A stretch of 64,000 nt of DNA from Mesorhizobium sp. (lineage in GTDB: Bacteria > Pseudomonadota > Alphaproteobacteria > Rhizobiales > Rhizobiaceae). The position numbers were made by a program, and so were the translations under genes. The stretch covers positions 97,873 through 161,872 of the forward strand of contig NZ_SUHQ01000013.1 of the NCBI RefSeq assembly GCF_004962245.1, written 5' to 3'. The notes beneath the pieces were generated by a model that saw only the letters and a program-made list of their open reading frames with translations, was not told the origin of the DNA and searched no databases. Shown piece after piece: positions 52,396 to 61,499 of the stretch. The first letter of the stretch is position 1, and each line of letters starts with the position of its first letter.

Positions 52396-54231
52396 ATGGC
52401 GGCAGAGGCAGCGGGCAGCGATCTTATCCACGTGGTGGCGCTGCTCGCCGCAGGTGTTGTCGCCGTACCTATCTTCAAGCGCATGGGCCTCGGCTCCATC
52501 CTTGGCTATCTGGCGGCCGGCGTGGTGATCGGCCCGTTCGGCATCGGCATCTTCTCCGAATCGGAAGCCATTCTCCACGTCGCCGAGCTCGGTGTCGTCA
52601 TGTTCCTGTTCATCATCGGACTGGAGATGCAGCCGTCACGACTATGGGGCTTGCGCCGGGAGATTTTCGGTCTCGGCGCGCTGCAGGTCGGCGTCTGCGC
52701 GGTTCTGCTGACCGGCGTCGGACTGGCGGGAGGTTTTCCGGTCTCGCAATCCTTCGTCGCCGGCGCCGGCTTCGTACTGACCTCGACGGCGATCGTCATG
52801 CAGCTTCTGGAAGAACGCGGCGAGATCGCAGCGCCCAAAGGTCAGCGCATCGTCTCCATCCTGCTGCTCGAGGATCTGGCGATCGTGCCGCTGCTGGCCC
52901 TGATCGCCTTCCTGGCGCCGAGCGGCGCCGAAGTAAGCATGACCGAGCGGTTGACGGAAGTCGGCATCGGCCTTGCCGCCATCGTCGGGCTGGTGCTTGC
53001 CGGACGCTATCTGCTCAACCCGTTCTTCCGCATCCTGGCGGATGCCCGCGCCCGCGAGGTGATGACCGCCGCCGCCCTTCTGGTCGTTCTGGGATCGGCG
53101 CTTGCCATGCAGCTCAGCGGCCTGTCGATGGCGATGGGCGCTTTCCTGGCTGGCGTGCTGTTGTCGGAATCCACCTTCCGCCATCAGCTGGAGGCCGACG
53201 TCGAACCGTTCCGCGGTGTCCTGCTCGGGCTGTTCTTCCTTGCGGTCGGCATGTCGCTCGACCTGCGTGTGGTCGTCGAGAACTGGCAGCTTGTCGCCAT
53301 CTACGTCGTCGCCTACATGGTGATAAAGGCGATCGGCATCTACCTCGTCGCCCGCATCCTCAAGACCGGTCACCGCGAAGCGCTCGAGCGCGCCGTCTTC
53401 ATGGCGCAAGGCGGCGAATTCGCCTTCGTTCTCTATTCCGCGGCGGCGGCGGTCGGCATCATCGACAGCCAGGCCAATGCGACCCTGACAGCGATCGTCA
53501 TCATATCCATGGTGCTGACGCCGCTGGCCATAGTGGCGCTGCGATATCTCACGCCGCGCGAGGAGCAGTCGCTCGAAGGCGTCGACATCGCCGATGGCCT
53601 TTCCGGCAGCGTGCTGATCATCGGTTTCGGCCGGTTCGGCCAGATCGCCAGCCAGCCTCTGCTGTTGCGCGGGATCGATGTATCGATCATCGACAATGAC
53701 GTCGAAATGATCCAGGCCGCCGCCGATTTCGGCTTCAAGGTCTACTATGGCGACGGCACACGGCTGGACATTCTCCGTGCCGCGGGTGCCGGCCGCGCGC
53801 GCGCCGTGCTGATATGCGTCGACAAGGCTGATGTCGCCGTTCGCATTGCCGAACTCATCACGGGGGAGTTCCCCTTGCTCACGGTGCTGGCAAGGGCCTT
53901 CGATCGCGGCACCGCGCTGCAATTGATTCGTACGGGCGTCGATTTCCAGCTCCGGGAAACCTTCGAATCAGCCCTCGTCTTCGGCGGCTCCACACTCGAA
54001 GCCCTGGGCGTCGACCCGGAAGAGGTCGCCGAAGTGATCGAGGATGTCCGGCGCCGCGACACAGCCCGCTTCGAAATGCAGCTTGCCGAAGGCATTCGCG
54101 CCGGACAACGCTTCCTCAAGGGCAACATCGGCACGCCCATCCCGACACCGCTCACCCCGCCACGCCGCACCGGCCAGGCGCTCAACGAAGAGACCGCCGG
54201 CGTGCTGCATAAATCCGAATCTGCGGACTGA
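52396..54231 (+). CDS. Kef/CPA2-type monovalent cation:proton antiporter with TrkA-N domain
   Basis: A 611-residue protein. About twelve membrane helices (residues 10-385) include the ion-pathway residues in LLEDLAIVPLLALIAF and AGVLLSESTFRHQLEAD. The cytosolic NAD-binding TrkA-N domain starts SVLIIGFGRFGQIASQPLLL and runs to about 530. It resembles KefB/KefC potassium efflux systems, but glutathione-site residues cannot be confirmed. ATG 52396 is chosen over a start at 52348 because homology begins there. Confidence 0.92.
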   Translation: MAAEAAGSDLIHVVALLAAGVVAVPIFKRMGLGSILGYLAAGVVIGPFGIGIFSESEAILHVAELGVVMFLFIIGLEMQPSRLWGLRREIFGLGALQVGVCAVLLTGVGLAGGFPVSQSFVAGAGFVLTSTAIVMQLLEERGEIAAPKGQRIVSILLLEDLAIVPLLALIAFLAPSGAEVSMTERLTEVGIGLAAIVGLVLAGRYLLNPFFRILADARAREVMTAAALLVVLGSALAMQLSGLSMAMGAFLAGVLLSESTFRHQLEADVEPFRGVLLGLFFLAVGMSLDLRVVVENWQLVAIYVVAYMVIKAIGIYLVARILKTGHREALERAVFMAQGGEFAFVLYSAAAAVGIIDSQANATLTAIVIISMVLTPLAIVALRYLTPREEQSLEGVDIADGLSGSVLIIGFGRFGQIASQPLLLRGIDVSIIDNDVEMIQAAADFGFKVYYGDGTRLDILRAAGAGRARAVLICVDKADVAVRIAELITGEFPLLTVLARAFDRGTALQLIRTGVDFQLRETFESALVFGGSTLEALGVDPEEVAEVIEDVRRRDTARFEMQLAEGIRAGQRFLKGNIGTPIPTPLTPPRRTGQALNEETAGVLHKSESAD

Positions 54232-54245
54232 CCGAGGAATCACTG

Positions 54246-54791
54246 ATGGACATGGACAACCGAGCCTTTTCAGTCACCCAATTCTGGCGCGACGCCGGGA
54301 AGGATGCATGGTTCGAGAAGAACGACACCTTCGACGCGGAGTTCCGCAATCGGTTTCTCGATCTGCATTACGCCGCCGCCCGGCGTGAATGCGACGACTG
54401 GTCGGAGCATGCCGAAGGCTCACTTGCGCTGATGATCCTGCTCGACCAGTTCCCGCGAAATTGCTTTCGCGGCACCGGCCATATGTACGCCACCGATCCG
54501 CTGGCAAGGCATTTTGCCGAAAAGGCAATCGCCGCCGGCCAGGATCTGGCGCTCGACGAAGACCTGCGCGTCTTCCTCTATTTGCCCTATGAGCATTCGG
54601 AGGACCTCGCCGATCAGCTCAAATCGGTGGACCTCACCACCAACAAGGCTCAATCCTATCTGAAATATGCGGTCGAGCACCTGGAGATCATCCAGCGCTT
54701 CGGCCGCTTTCCGCATCGAAACAGGATGCTTGGCCGCGAGACGACGTCGGAAGAACAGGTCTTCCTCGACGGCGGCGGATTTTCCGGCTGA
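54246..54791 (+). CDS. DUF924 family protein
   Basis: A 181-residue soluble helical protein. Typical segments are VTQFWRDAGKDAWFEKNDTF, LALMILLDQFPRNCFRGTGH, FLYLPYEHSEDLADQLKSVD and RFGRFPHRNRMLGRETTSEE. No function is established. GAGGAA precedes the ATG. It starts 14 bp after the antiporter gene and may be cotranscribed. Confidence 0.88.
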   Translation: MDMDNRAFSVTQFWRDAGKDAWFEKNDTFDAEFRNRFLDLHYAAARRECDDWSEHAEGSLALMILLDQFPRNCFRGTGHMYATDPLARHFAEKAIAAGQDLALDEDLRVFLYLPYEHSEDLADQLKSVDLTTNKAQSYLKYAVEHLEIIQRFGRFPHRNRMLGRETTSEEQVFLDGGGFSG

Positions 54792-54798
54792 GCTCGGT

Positions 54799-54841
54799 GC
54801 ATCGGCCCAAAAAGTGGTTGCAAGGGTTTTGGGCCCGATGC
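54799..54841. repeat. Palindromic intergenic element between DUF924 and folK
   Basis: GCATCGGCCCAAAA (54799-54812) and TTTTGGGCCCGATGC (54827-54841) are near-perfect inverted arms. It ends 1 bp before the folK stop and sits between two convergent genes, so it may act as a bidirectional terminator. Confidence 0.6.
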
Positions 54842-54842
54842 T

Positions 54843-55355
54843 TTAGGTCAGCCACCAATCCCGGCCGGACGGCAATTGCTCGATGCCGGTGCTGTCGAGA
54901 GCGGCAAGTCGCTCCGGCACGCTTCTGCCGCCTACGGTGAGGCCGGGCGCGATCTCGGCCAGCGGCGCCAGAACGAAAGCGCGCTCCAGCATGCGCGGAT
55001 GCGGCACTTCGAGCCCGGTTTCGTGGATGATCCGATCGCCGAACACCAGAATATCGATGTCGATCAGGCGTGGGCCCCAGCGTTCCTCGCGCACCCGCTT
55101 CAGTCTGCGTTCGACGTCGAGACAAAGATCGAGCAATGCATGTGGTGCGAGCGAAGTTGAAATTTCGGCAGCCGCATTGAGAAAATTCGGCTGATCGAGC
55201 TTGCCCCAGGGTGGCGTGCGGTAAAGCGAAGAGACGACGACAACGCGCGCGTTCTCGTCGGCGTCCAGCATGCGCAGGGCGGCGCCCATCGACTTTGCCG
55301 GGTCGCCGAGATTGCCGCCAAGGCTGAGGTAGACAGTGTTATTCGGGCCAGACAA
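54843..55355 (-). CDS. folK: 2-amino-4-hydroxy-6-hydroxymethyldihydropteridine diphosphokinase
   Basis: A 170-residue HPPK in folate synthesis. YLSLGGNLGDPAKSMGAALR at the start and RWGPRLIDIDILVFGDRII in the middle are the ATP- and pterin-binding signatures. The start is a TTG at 55355 with GAGGTGA upstream, overlapping folB by 17 bp, so translation is coupled. It uses the product of FolB and feeds FolP. Confidence 0.95.
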   Translation of the reverse strand: MSGPNNTVYLSLGGNLGDPAKSMGAALRMLDADENARVVVVSSLYRTPPWGKLDQPNFLNAAAEISTSLAPHALLDLCLDVERRLKRVREERWGPRLIDIDILVFGDRIIHETGLEVPHPRMLERAFVLAPLAEIAPGLTVGGRSVPERLAALDSTGIEQLPSGRDWWLT

Positions 55356-55698
55356 CGGTCACCTCGACATGATCGAGCACGCCGGGCACCGGCGCGTTCG
55401 GCTTGCGCACGGTGATCTCGGCTTTTTTGATCTGGGGAAACCGGGCCGTCAACGCCCGGGCCACTTCCAGCGCCAGCGCTTCTATCAGAAACCGCCTCTC
55501 CCCGGTTATGATCTTTTCGATCACCCCGAAGGCGACACCATAGTGGACCGTATCCTCGATGGAATCATCGACCAGCGCGCGGCCGGGTTCGACGGTGAGC
55601 GTAGCGTCGACATAGAAGCGTTGGCCGAGCGTCTCCTCTTCATCCAGCACGCCGTGCCGGGCGAAGAAGGCGCAGTTTTTCATGCGGATGACATACAT
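55339..55698 (-). CDS. folB: Dihydroneopterin aldolase
   Basis: A 119-residue enzyme making hydroxymethyldihydropterin. It has CAFFARHGVLDEEETLGQRF with the conserved glutamate and FLIEALALEVARALTARFPQ later with a catalytic lysine at KKAEITVRKPNAPV. Order folP, folB, folK in the direction of reading is interrupted by a repeat between folP and folB. ATG 55698 is likely. Confidence 0.94.
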   Translation of the reverse strand: MYVIRMKNCAFFARHGVLDEEETLGQRFYVDATLTVEPGRALVDDSIEDTVHYGVAFGVIEKIITGERRFLIEALALEVARALTARFPQIKKAEITVRKPNAPVPGVLDHVEVTVVWPE

Positions 55699-55726
55699 CG
55701 CTCAGCATCCTGCTCGATTAGGGCGA

Positions 55727-55840
55727 AGTGCGTCCACCTGGACGCACTAAGTACGCTCTAACGCTTTAAATCCACGCATCAAACCTACGCACCGCGCTTC
55801 CGAACCGAAGGTGAGCGCAGCAAGAAATCGATTCCGACTT
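55727..55840. repeat. Mosaic repeat with a perfect 10-bp palindrome, between folP and folB
   Basis: AGTGCGTCCA (55727-55736), CC, TGGACGCACT (55739-55748) make a perfect hairpin. The right part ends AAATCGATTCCGACT, the tail shared with the elements at 8461 and 51085. It separates folP from folB. Confidence 0.65.
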
Positions 55841-55845
55841 CGAGC

Positions 55846-56688
55846 CTATGCGGCGGTTTCACGCGCCAGCATAGCATCCGCAAGCGCCAGCGCATCCGCA
55901 TTGATTGCGACATCATGGACGCGAAAAAGCTGCGCGCCCTTGAGCCTCAGGATGACGCTCGTCGCCGCCGTTCCAGCATCCCTGGCCGAGGCGTCGCGGC
56001 CGGTGACAGCACCGATGAAGCGCTTTCGCGATGTGCCCGCCATCAACGGAAAGCCCAAGGCACCGAGTTCGGAAAACCGTGCCATCAGGTCGAGGTTCTC
56101 CTCGGCTGTCTCCTTGGCAAAGCCAAAGCCCGGATCGAGCACGATCTGGTCATCGGCAACGCCGCTCCGGCGGGCGATTTCCAGTGACTTCCTCAAGAAG
56201 AAAAACTGGTCCTCGATCACGTCGGGCAGTTTTTGCCGATCACGCCCAGTGTGCATGACGACAAGCCCGGCGCCGGTTTCGGCCGCGACGCGGGCAATGC
56301 CTGGTTCGCGCTGCAGGCCCCAGACATCGTTGACGATATGCGCGCCGGCGGCGACGGCAAGCCGGGCGGTGTCCTCGCGATAGGTGTCGACCGAAATCAG
56401 TGTCTCGCCAAGCCTGGCGAGCGCCTCGATGACGGGCAACACACGGGCCTGCTCTTCCTCGACGGTTACCGCAGACGCGCCCGGGCGTGTCGATTCTCCG
56501 CCGACATCGATGACGGAGGCCCCCTCTTTCACCATCCGGCGCGCCTGGGCCACTGCCTGTTCAGGCACTGCAAACTGCCCACCGTCGGAGAAACTGTCCG
56601 GCGTGACATTGAGGATACCCACGATCACGGCCTTGCCGCCAAGGTCGAGATGGCGCCCATGCGCCAACTGCCATTGCCCTGTCGTCAT
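55846..56688 (-). CDS. folP: Dihydropteroate synthase
   Basis: A 280-residue TIM-barrel enzyme, the target of sulfonamides. VGILNVTPDSFSDGGQFAVP (residues 22-41) and DVGGESTRPGA are the two signature motifs, followed by LGFPLMAGTSRKRFIGAVTG near residue 220. It condenses pABA with the pterin from FolK. Standard length and motifs; no resistance-type insertion. Confidence 0.96.
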   Translation of the reverse strand: MTTGQWQLAHGRHLDLGGKAVIVGILNVTPDSFSDGGQFAVPEQAVAQARRMVKEGASVIDVGGESTRPGASAVTVEEEQARVLPVIEALARLGETLISVDTYREDTARLAVAAGAHIVNDVWGLQREPGIARVAAETGAGLVVMHTGRDRQKLPDVIEDQFFFLRKSLEIARRSGVADDQIVLDPGFGFAKETAEENLDLMARFSELGALGFPLMAGTSRKRFIGAVTGRDASARDAGTAATSVILRLKGAQLFRVHDVAINADALALADAMLARETAA

Positions 56689-56772
56689 TGTCGATCAACC
56701 ATGTATGATCCGCCAAAGATCAATTCCGTTGCGTCGGCAACGGCCGTAAAGCAAGGTGGGCGAAGAGGCAAC

Positions 56773-57390
56773 ATGACGAAACGACCCTTGCTCTACGCGC
56801 TGATGCTCGCATTTGCCGCCTTGCCGGCGGGTGCGGCGAGTCTGGTTAAGACATACAGCTACTTCAGCATCGGCGGCAGGACGCTCGATGACATCGGAAC
56901 CCAGCTTACGAAACTTGGACCCCAGGTGAAAAGCACCGGGATGCGGCATCCAGGCGCCACGCAGATGGCGTTCTCTACCCGCGTCAGCTACGCGGAAAAA
57001 TCGAATTCCTGCCGGATTGCCGACGTCAACGTTATCGTCAAGGTCAAGGTGATCCTTCCCGAGTGGCGCCGCCCGCGCAAGGCCGACGCCGGCGTGAGGC
57101 TGTTTTGGGCCACATTGTCCGCCGACATCAAGCGACATGAGGACCGCCATGTCGAGATCGCCAAGAACCATGCCCGCGAACTCGAGGATGCGCTGAAGGC
57201 GACTTACCCGCAGAAGACCTGCGACGCGGCCAAGGCCAAGGCCGCCGAGATCACCGCCGCTATTCTTGCCAAGCATGACCGGGCCCAGGTGCAATTCGAT
57301 CGCGTCGAAACCATCAACTTCGAAAGCCGCATCCTGCGGCTGCTGCGCTATCGCATGGAGCGCATCGAGAACGGCCGCCTGCCAGGTTGA
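56773..57390 (+). CDS. DUF922 family exported protein, zinc-peptidase-like
   Basis: A 205-residue protein with a signal peptide (MTKRPLLYALMLAFAALPAG then AAS). The body has YFSIGGRTLDDIGTQL, SCRIADVNVIVKVKVILPEW and IKRHEDRHVEIAKNHARELE, where HEDRH resembles the HExxH zinc motif of DUF922 peptidases. GAAGAGG lies before the ATG. Periplasmic; substrate unknown. Confidence 0.85.
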   Translation: MTKRPLLYALMLAFAALPAGAASLVKTYSYFSIGGRTLDDIGTQLTKLGPQVKSTGMRHPGATQMAFSTRVSYAEKSNSCRIADVNVIVKVKVILPEWRRPRKADAGVRLFWATLSADIKRHEDRHVEIAKNHARELEDALKATYPQKTCDAAKAKAAEITAAILAKHDRAQVQFDRVETINFESRILRLLRYRMERIENGRLPG

Positions 57391-57668
57391 CTTGGACCAG
57401 ATGGTAACGATTTAGGCACTGGCAGCGCCTTCGCCTCGACACGTCCGGGATCGCCTGCTATTGCCACGCCGCTGTTATACGAAACGCATGCCGGTCGGTA
57501 GTCCGGCGATCCCGCCTGGCGGGATTCGAAGCCCCGTTTGCCCCAACGAGGTCCACAGCCCAATTCAGAGGGTCCGATTTCCGGCCTGTCGCCGTCACCG
57601 GCGCTTAGACGGACGGCTCGGCTCTTCCTCTGGAAACAGTGTCGCCAGCGGGCGGACGGAGTGGGTCG

Positions 57669-59153
57669 ATGGATAAAGCTGTCAGCGAAGCGGCCACGGG
57701 GCCGGTAGAGGCGTCGCCGCTGACGGAACGCGAAAAGAACGCCATCATCGGCGGCGTGCTGTTGTCGATGCTGCTGGCGGCGCTCGACCAGACTATCGTC
57801 GCGCCGGCAATGCCGACCATCGCGCGTTTGCTTGGGCATGCCGAATATCTGCCGTGGATCGTGACCGGGTACCTCTTGACCGCGACCGCCACGGCGCCAC
57901 TCTACGGCAAGATCTCCGACGTCTACGGCCGCCGGCCAACCGTCTATGCGGCAATCCTCATCTTTCTTGCCGGATCGCTTGTCAGCGCCATGGCTCCCAA
58001 CATGCTCGTCCTGGTCGTCGGACGGGCTATCCAGGGTGCCGGCGGAGGCGGCTTGTTCGCCCTGACGCAAACTGTGATCGGCGATCTCGTTCCACCGCGC
58101 GAACGGGCACGTTACGCCGCCTGGATCGCGGGCACTTGGGCGGTTGCCAGCATCGCCGGGCCGCTGCTCGGCGGCTCTTTCGCCGAACATCTGCACTGGT
58201 CGCTGATCTTCTGGATCAACATCCCGCTCGGTCTTCTGGCGATGGCGATCATCGACAAGCCGCTCAAGAAACTGCCGGTCGCCGCAAAGCATCACAGCAT
58301 CGACGGCCTCGGCGCGCTGCTTCTCGTCGTGGCCACCGCGCTATTGCTTCTTGCACTGAACTGGGGCGGCAGCGCCTATCCGTGGACGTCACGCGAAATC
58401 CTCGGGCTGCTGGCCTGCTCGGCGGTCTTTAGCGGCGCCTTTGCGCTGCGGCTCATGCGCGCCGCCGAACCGCTGATCTCGCTCGAAGTGCTCGGCAATC
58501 CGATCGTGCTTGCCGGGACGCTGTCGATGTTCCTGCTGCAGGCCGCCAATGTCGGCCTGGCGGTCTACCTGCCCGTCTACCTGCAGTCGATCCTTGGTCT
58601 CTCGGCCAGCAATTCGGGCATCGCGATGCTCGGGCTGCTGCTCGGCACCGTCGCCGGCGCGACATTCAGCGGCCGCATGATACCGCGCTTCGTTCATTAC
58701 AAGCGGATCGCGCTGGTAGGAACGATCTTCGCCATAGCCTGCCTCGGCGTGCTCGGCCTTGTCGCCGGACATGCCTCGCTGATGGTTGTCGAGGTTCTGA
58801 CGACCTGCATAGGGCTGGGTGCCGGGACGACGTTCCCGGTCGTCACAATCGCGGTTCAGAACGCCGTCGACCGCCCGCATCTTGGTGTCGCGACTGGCGT
58901 GCTGGCTTTCCTTCGCTCGCTGGGCAGCGCGCTTGGCGTCGCCATGCTTGGCGCGGTCGCCCTCGGCTACGGCCTTCCGTTGGCCAGCGAAGGCGCGCAG
59001 GCGGCCGGCCCTGTCGCATCGGCCACACCGTTCGTGATGATCTTTTTTGCCACCGCGGCAACGCTGCTCGTATCGCTTGTCACGCTCGGGCTGATGCCGG
59101 AGAAGCCGCTGCGCGGCCATGCCGAGACCGAGGCGCCGATTCTTGTCGAGTAA
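57669..59153 (+). CDS. MFS multidrug efflux transporter, DHA2 (14-helix) type
   Basis: A 494-residue transporter with about 14 hydrophobic helices. Motifs are LAALDQTIVAPAMPTIARLL (motif D1), GKISDVYGRRPTVYAA (motif A) and the helix-5 glycine stretch WAVASIAGPLLGG (motif C, drug:H+ antiporter). ATG 57669 (MDKAVSEAATG) has GGAGTGGG upstream. Substrate not determinable. The 278-bp gap before it holds one perfect 7-bp hairpin (57509-57525) and no gene. Confidence 0.9.
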   Translation: MDKAVSEAATGPVEASPLTEREKNAIIGGVLLSMLLAALDQTIVAPAMPTIARLLGHAEYLPWIVTGYLLTATATAPLYGKISDVYGRRPTVYAAILIFLAGSLVSAMAPNMLVLVVGRAIQGAGGGGLFALTQTVIGDLVPPRERARYAAWIAGTWAVASIAGPLLGGSFAEHLHWSLIFWINIPLGLLAMAIIDKPLKKLPVAAKHHSIDGLGALLLVVATALLLLALNWGGSAYPWTSREILGLLACSAVFSGAFALRLMRAAEPLISLEVLGNPIVLAGTLSMFLLQAANVGLAVYLPVYLQSILGLSASNSGIAMLGLLLGTVAGATFSGRMIPRFVHYKRIALVGTIFAIACLGVLGLVAGHASLMVVEVLTTCIGLGAGTTFPVVTIAVQNAVDRPHLGVATGVLAFLRSLGSALGVAMLGAVALGYGLPLASEGAQAAGPVASATPFVMIFFATAATLLVSLVTLGLMPEKPLRGHAETEAPILVE

Positions 59154-59167
59154 ATCAAAGGCCCAGG

Positions 59168-59305
59168 TGTGTTGAGATTTAGATCAGGCCGCGCCGAAAA
59201 TGCTGGTTTCCGAGAACCGGAACGGAGCGTACTTTCGGGTACGTGAGTACCGGAAGCGCAGGAAATCGGCATTTGCAGGCCGGCATCATCTGAATATCAG
59301 CACAC
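59168..59305. repeat. Long imperfect palindrome between convergent genes
   Basis: The plus strand begins GTGTTGAGATTTAGATCAGG and ends CATCATCTGAATATCAGCAC, which are imperfect reverse complements; inner parts (AAATGCTGGTTTCCG against CGGAAGCGCAGGAAATCGGC) also pair. The element spans the whole gap between the MFS and ferredoxin reductase genes and stops right at the latter's stop codon. Confidence 0.65.
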
Positions 59306-60409
<1,104 letters not shown>

Positions 60410-60438
60410 CTATAAACCCGGGCTTCAGCCCTGGCGCT

Positions 60439-60759
60439 TCAGCCCTGGCGGGCGGGCACGCGTACAACCAGGCCGTCGAGAGCGTCACGCACCTTGATCT
60501 GACAGGAGAGCCGTGAGTTCGGCTGGACGTCGTAGGCGAAGTCCAGCATGTCCTCTTCCATTGCTTCCGGCTCACCGACCTCCGCCGTCCATGCCTCGTC
60601 GACATAGACATGGCAAGTCGCGCAGGCGCAGGCGCCACCGCATTCGGCCTCGATCCCCGGCACGGCGTTGCGGATCGCGTTCTCCATGACGGTCGAGCCG
60701 TTTTCGGCGTCCACATCAAAATGTGTGCCGTCATGGGCGATGAATGTCAGCTTGGTCAT
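60439..60759 (-). CDS. Adrenodoxin-type [2Fe-2S] ferredoxin
   Basis: A 106-residue ferredoxin. The cluster ligands form C-x5-C-x2-C...[17 protein letters not shown] holds the first three and LSCQIKV the fourth. Acidic residues [16 protein letters not shown] are typical of partner docking. It likely receives electrons from the adjacent reductase and feeds a monooxygenase or iron-sulfur assembly. ATG 60759 is certain. Confidence 0.94.
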   Translation of the reverse strand: MTKLTFIAHDGTHFDVDAENGSTVMENAIRNAVPGIEAECGGACACATCHVYVDEAWTAEVGEPEAMEEDMLDFAYDVQPNSRLSCQIKVRDALDGLVVRVPARQG

Positions 60760-60859
60760 TTGTCACCTGAAGAGAGTCCCAGCCGAGATAATCACTCCGG
60801 CAGACAAGTCAACTGCGGCGCGAAAGCGGCGCTCTATGCCGTTTTTTTCGGAAATGGGT

Positions 60860-61228
60860 TTAACGGCTGATGGCGGCGACGAAATCGCGGACTTCTTCGA
60901 TCAGGGAGCCAAGCCGCTTGAGGGTATTGGTATCTTCAGGCTGACTTTCGATCGCGCTGGCGCAATCGGCAATGGCGAAGGCGCCGACGCCGCGCGCCGA
61001 GCCTTTCAGCCCGTGCGCCAGAAGCAGCCGTTGCCTCACATCGGCGTCGACGATCCTGTCGCGAACGGACAGCGCCTGCTGCACGAACAGTGCCAGCACC
61101 TCCTGCTCGAGGCTGCGGTCGCCCATCGTCTGGCGCGCGAGATGCGCCAGATCCACCGGCCGCGACCCAGCCGTTCCCGACACATCGCCGCCAGGCATCG
61201 AGAAGGCAATGCCGTTTTCGCCACGCAT
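60860..61228 (-). CDS. Hpt (histidine phosphotransfer) domain protein
   Basis: A 122-residue protein with an Hpt helix bundle. The phospho-accepting histidine lies in LLLAHGLKGSARGVGA (residues 77-92), matching HxLKGSA. The rest is helical. There is no kinase domain or adjacent sensor; it lies divergent from the GPR-like gene. It could serve a hybrid kinase such as CckA, but nothing here proves it. ATG 61228 is chosen for MRGENGIAF; CGGAG is 13 bases upstream. Confidence 0.85.
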   Translation of the reverse strand: MRGENGIAFSMPGGDVSGTAGSRPVDLAHLARQTMGDRSLEQEVLALFVQQALSVRDRIVDADVRQRLLLAHGLKGSARGVGAFAIADCASAIESQPEDTNTLKRLGSLIEEVRDFVAAISR

Positions 61229-61499
61229 GAATCTGCAACTCCGTTCTTCCAGTCGAAAAAAATAGGCGCATCCTGTGGACAACGGGTTAATGATTGGCCC
61301 GGAAAAATGTTGCGATAACGGCGACGGAATCACAGTTTTGTTAACCTTATATTTAAAGTTTTACGTATCGCACCGAATGCATGTTTTCTTTACCCCGGTG
61401 TGTCATTACGATACGACAGGTCCATTTTCAGCCTCTTGCGTGGGACACGATAAGCAGAATCCATAAGTCCCACGGCAGCTTGTACAGGGTAGCGAAGGC

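Noticed and set aside
52642..53922. 426-codon minus-strand frame opposite the Kef-type antiporter
   Set aside because: Shadow frame, rich in histidine, glutamine and arginine, with no domain pattern.
57509..57535. tRNA-like T-arm (TTCGAATCCC on the minus strand)
   Set aside because: The T-stem does not pair correctly, no acceptor or anticodon arm can be formed, and the sequence is better explained as a simple hairpin.
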